Source: JAXLWB01 sp046328715 (lineage in GTDB: Bacteria > Chloroflexota > Anaerolineae > Caldilineales > Caldilineaceae). From it: a DNA stretch of 64,000 nt. Shown here in pieces: positions 61,507-64,000 of this stretch (positions are counted from its first letter, which is position 1; every line of letters begins with the position of its first letter). Location: the NCBI GenBank assembly GCA_046328715.1, contig JAXLWB010000011.1, positions 167,995 to 231,994 on the forward strand. Direction: 5' to 3'. The notes under the pieces were generated by a model. It saw nothing but the letters and a program-made list of their open reading frames with translations, searched no databases and was not told where the DNA came from. The translations under genes were made by a program, and so were the position numbers.

Positions 61507-63624
61507 ATGATACAAAAAATTATATTTATATTGGGTATGATATTGGTTTGTGTGGCGTTGCTACTCGATTGGGGGCAAGGGACGAGGGTACAACGTCTCT
61601 ATGCTCAGGATAACCAAAACGCGACGCCGACTGAGAGCTTAACCCCTTTTATTGTGACGGCTACAGCCCCGCCCAAGGATGTCTTAGACGCAGCCACACG
61701 TGCGGCTGAAATGACCGCAGTTGCCACCATTACGGGTACGGCCACGCCCTTGCCGCCCAATCTGCTGTTGGCGACCAATACGCCGAAGCCGATCATTGTT
61801 ACGGCCACGCCGACTGCTGAAAACAGTGCTACCGCCGAAGTGATGCAGGCGCAGGAGACAGCGATTGCCTACACGACTGGTACGCCCAATCCGAATATTA
61901 CCGTTGTCACCAATACACCGGCACCCACTGCTACTTCGACGCCTAGCCCTACGCCCACCGTCACCCCGACCTTTACCCCCTTTGTGGTGACGGCGACACC
62001 GTTGCACAAGGATGTCTTTGAACTGGCGACGCGCATTGCGGTGATGACACTAGAGGCGACGACTACCGGTACGTCAACGCCCAAGCCAACCAATATGGTG
62101 CTGGCAACCAATACGCCTGCACCTGTGGTGGTGACCAGTACACCGACGCCGCAAAATCAACAGACTGCCGAAGCACTTGCGGTGCAGGCTACCGTCAACG
62201 CACTGATGACAGGTACAGCGAATCCAAACATCACCGTCGTTACTGCCACACCGACCAAGCTGCCACCCACCCCTACGGTGACTCCGATTCCACCCACTGC
62301 CACGGCAACGGCTTCGCCGATCGTGGTGACAGCGACCGCAACACCGAAGGATGTCTTTGAGGCGGCAACTCGTGTGGCACGGATAACACTGGAAGCGACG
62401 ACAACAGGCACAGCCACTCCCAAACCGACCAACATGGCGGTCGCTACCAATACGCCGACCTTTGTTGTGGTTACCAGTACGCCGACGCCTGAGAATGAAC
62501 GAACCGCCGAAGCGCTTGCTCTACTGGCGACGGCGCAGGCCTTGACAACTGGCACGCCGAACCCGAAGATTACCATGGTGACCGCCACGCCAACGAGCAG
62601 TGCGCCCAAGGTGACCGCTACCAGCAACCCGGCCTTTACTGCCACCTGGACCCCAATCGTGGTGACAGCGACGCCCACCCCGACAGATGTGTTAGAAGAG
62701 GCGACCCGGGTTGCGGCCAAGATGGCAGAGGCGACGACGACGGGCACGGTGACAGCCACACCAATCAACCAGGTGTTGGCCAGCGCTACGCCCAAGCCGG
62801 TGGTGGTGACCAGTACGCCCACTGCCGCCAATGCGGCGACCGTTGCTGCCTATGTGGCGATGGAAACAGCGATTGCCTTTACGACAGGCACGCCAGACAC
62901 GTCACTCTTTGTCACCGCGACACCAACAGCCAATACAGTAGAACGGCAGGCCGCCAACACAGCGACAGCAACCTTTACCCCTTACATGATCCCGGCGGCA
63001 CTGTGGACGCCCACGCCAACGGGGACGGTAGCGGTTGTCGGCGGCGTACCTGCTCTCTTCAGCGGCAAGATCTTTTTCTTGGCGGATATCGATCGGGCCA
63101 CTTCGGGCGCTGAAGCCTATGTGATTGCCCCGGATGGCAGTGGCTTGGCCCGTCTGACTGGTATGCAATTTTACACAAAGGCCAATGAGCGTGAGAGCTA
63201 TTCCAGTGATGGCAACACCTATGCCTTTCCCGACCAAGATGTGGATACGGCCAGAACGCAACTTTTCACCCGGGCCTCGGATGCGTCTGAGCCAAGAATC
63301 TTGACCCATACGGGCGCAGGCATTGCCTGGTCGCCGGCTTGGTCGCCCGCCGCCGATCTGATCGCCTATGTGAGCAATGAGAGTGGCAACGACGAGGTCT
63401 GGGTGGTGCGCAAGGGCGAATGGCCCTCCACGCGCCTGACTTTTAACGACAAAGCCTGGGATAAACATCCCAGCTTCTCGCCCGATGGCAATCAGATCGT
63501 CTTTATGTCGAGCCGCAGCGGCAAACAACAGCTCTGGATCATGAACAGCGATGGCTCAGAGCAACGGTTGCTGGTTGACTTACCCTTTGAAGCGTGGGAC
63601 CCAGTGTGGGTGAAGTATCGATAA
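61507..63624 (+). CDS. Exported Thr/Ala/Pro repeat protein with C-terminal PD40 propeller (paralogue)
   Basis: The ATG at 61507 is preferred over a TTG one codon earlier. The 705-residue product has an N-terminal signal/anchor (IIFILGMILVCVALLLDWGQ), then four repeats of about 110 residues up to about residue 480, each with VVTATPTP, DVFEAATRVARITLEATTTG-like helix, LATNTP and TTGTPNP. The first and last repeats match the first and last of the 47.7-kb paralogue, which has six. The PD40 domain (AWSPAWSPAADLIAYVSNES, HPSFSPDGNQIVFMSSRSGK) is nearly identical. It lies seven bases upstream of an ABC-2 exporter permease, so it may be linked to export or attachment of the polysaccharide. Confidence 0.8.
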   Translation: MIQKIIFILGMILVCVALLLDWGQGTRVQRLYAQDNQNATPTESLTPFIVTATAPPKDVLDAATRAAEMTAVATITGTATPLPPNLLLATNTPKPIIVTATPTAENSATAEVMQAQETAIAYTTGTPNPNITVVTNTPAPTATSTPSPTPTVTPTFTPFVVTATPLHKDVFELATRIAVMTLEATTTGTSTPKPTNMVLATNTPAPVVVTSTPTPQNQQTAEALAVQATVNALMTGTANPNITVVTATPTKLPPTPTVTPIPPTATATASPIVVTATATPKDVFEAATRVARITLEATTTGTATPKPTNMAVATNTPTFVVVTSTPTPENERTAEALALLATAQALTTGTPNPKITMVTATPTSSAPKVTATSNPAFTATWTPIVVTATPTPTDVLEEATRVAAKMAEATTTGTVTATPINQVLASATPKPVVVTSTPTAANAATVAAYVAMETAIAFTTGTPDTSLFVTATPTANTVERQAANTATATFTPYMIPAALWTPTPTGTVAVVGGVPALFSGKIFFLADIDRATSGAEAYVIAPDGSGLARLTGMQFYTKANERESYSSDGNTYAFPDQDVDTARTQLFTRASDASEPRILTHTGAGIAWSPAWSPAADLIAYVSNESGNDEVWVVRKGEWPSTRLTFNDKAWDKHPSFSPDGNQIVFMSSRSGKQQLWIMNSDGSEQRLLVDLPFEAWDPVWVKYR

Positions 63625-63630
63625 AAAACT

Positions 63631-64000
63631 ATGCAGTCACTTAAACTTTCTTTCTGGAACCAACCTGTGGCCGACAATCAAGTGCCGGAACTGATCATCG
63701 AGCCGGGCCAGGGCTTACAACATTATTGGCGTGATCTCTGGCGCTACCGCGAGCTCTTTCTCTTTTTAGCCTGGCGTGACATTGCTGTGCGCTACAAACA
63801 GACAACAATTGGCGTGGCTTGGGCTGTGATCCGCCCGCTGTTGACAATGGTGGTCTTTACGGTGGTCTTTGGCCGCCTGGCCGGGCTGCCCAGCGAAGGC
63901 GATGCGCCTTACGCCATTCTAGTCTATGCGGCGATGTTACCTTGGCAGTTTTTTGCCAATGCGCTGAGCGAAAGTTCGAACAGCCTGATCTCCAACGCCC
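63631..64000 (+). CDS. ABC-2 polysaccharide exporter permease (TagG/KpsM/Wzm type), 3' partial
   Basis: The frame is open to the window edge. The first 123 residues show the family start: a cytoplasmic segment LQHYWRDLWRYRELFLFLAW, the interface helix RDIAVRYKQTTIGVAWAVIR, and PLLTMVVFTVVFGRLAGLPS with AMLPWQFFANALSESSNSLI. This is the membrane subunit of an ATP-driven exporter for O-antigen, teichoic acid or capsule-like glycans. The ATPase partner must lie beyond the edge. It follows the repeat-propeller gene by six bases and is probably co-transcribed. Confidence 0.85.
   Translation, partial: MQSLKLSFWNQPVADNQVPELIIEPGQGLQHYWRDLWRYRELFLFLAWRDIAVRYKQTTIGVAWAVIRPLLTMVVFTVVFGRLAGLPSEGDAPYAILVYAAMLPWQFFANALSESSNSLISNA

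Noticed and set aside
1..64000. tRNA, rRNA or tmRNA genes
   Set aside because: I saw no cloverleaf with a TTCGA arm or rRNA core sequence on reading both strands; short ones could still be missed without a covariance search.

Overview
The window looks like a chromosomal segment of a filamentous, Gram-stain-atypical Chloroflexota bacterium (Caldilinea/Anaerolineae-like). The pointers are secreted proteins carrying a YLPIIxR/VFLPVV motif, TPR plus PD40 lipoprotein-like propellers, a DUF5107 lipoprotein, families of polytopic GT-C glycosyltransferases, giant Thr/Ala/Pro repeat proteins ending in a propeller, and very abundant intergenic short-repeat families. The assignment is inferred from protein style only; no rRNA or tRNA gene was seen.

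Layout. 0-8.4 kb: a 5'-truncated FG-GAP/VCBS surface protein with a metallopeptidase-like HExxH site, a TPR/PD40 propeller protein, an isolated histidine-kinase H-box protein with a very good promoter, and a DUF5107 lipoprotein. 8.6-11.7 kb: PepSY protein, small membrane protein, ApbE flavin transferase and a ferric-reductase-like haem membrane protein, probably one redox unit. 11.7-15.5 kb: a two-gene operon of a kinase/M23/class III aminotransferase fusion and a PAP2 phosphatase. 15.7-21.9 kb: remnants of a toxin-antitoxin pair and of a sugar ABC permease, then a carbohydrate locus (URO-D-like protein, BadF-type sugar kinase, class I phosphomannose isomerase, PMI cupin, cupin glucose-6-phosphate isomerase). 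22-25.4 kb: beta-carbonic anhydrase and small membrane proteins including DedA. 25.6-35.5 kb: five GT-C type membrane glycosyltransferases, one frameshifted. 35.8-38.7 kb: a NarL-type two-component system. 39-45.6 kb: lactonase-like propeller, exported small proteins, a cupredoxin/dihaem-peroxidase pair and a glutaredoxin-thioredoxin reductase fusion.

46.5-64 kb is a polysaccharide/surface locus opened by a specialised NusG paralogue. It contains fcl and gmd (GDP-fucose-type sugar supply), a nucleotidyltransferase-GHMP kinase fusion and a truncated duplicate of its kinase half, two paralogous Thr/Pro repeat-propeller proteins, and the start of an ABC-2 polysaccharide exporter permease. Toxin-antitoxin modules (HEPN/MNT, DUF433/DUF5615) and decayed PIN and Rpn fragments interrupt it.

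The most unusual property is the repeat content: at least eight families of palindromic or tandem repeats fill intergenic space, several enter coding sequence, and at least six genes take their stop codon from a repeat. A separate repeated element of about 40-80 bp lies in the same orientation upstream of several loci in the polysaccharide region, and is a candidate recognition or leader element for the NusG paralogue.
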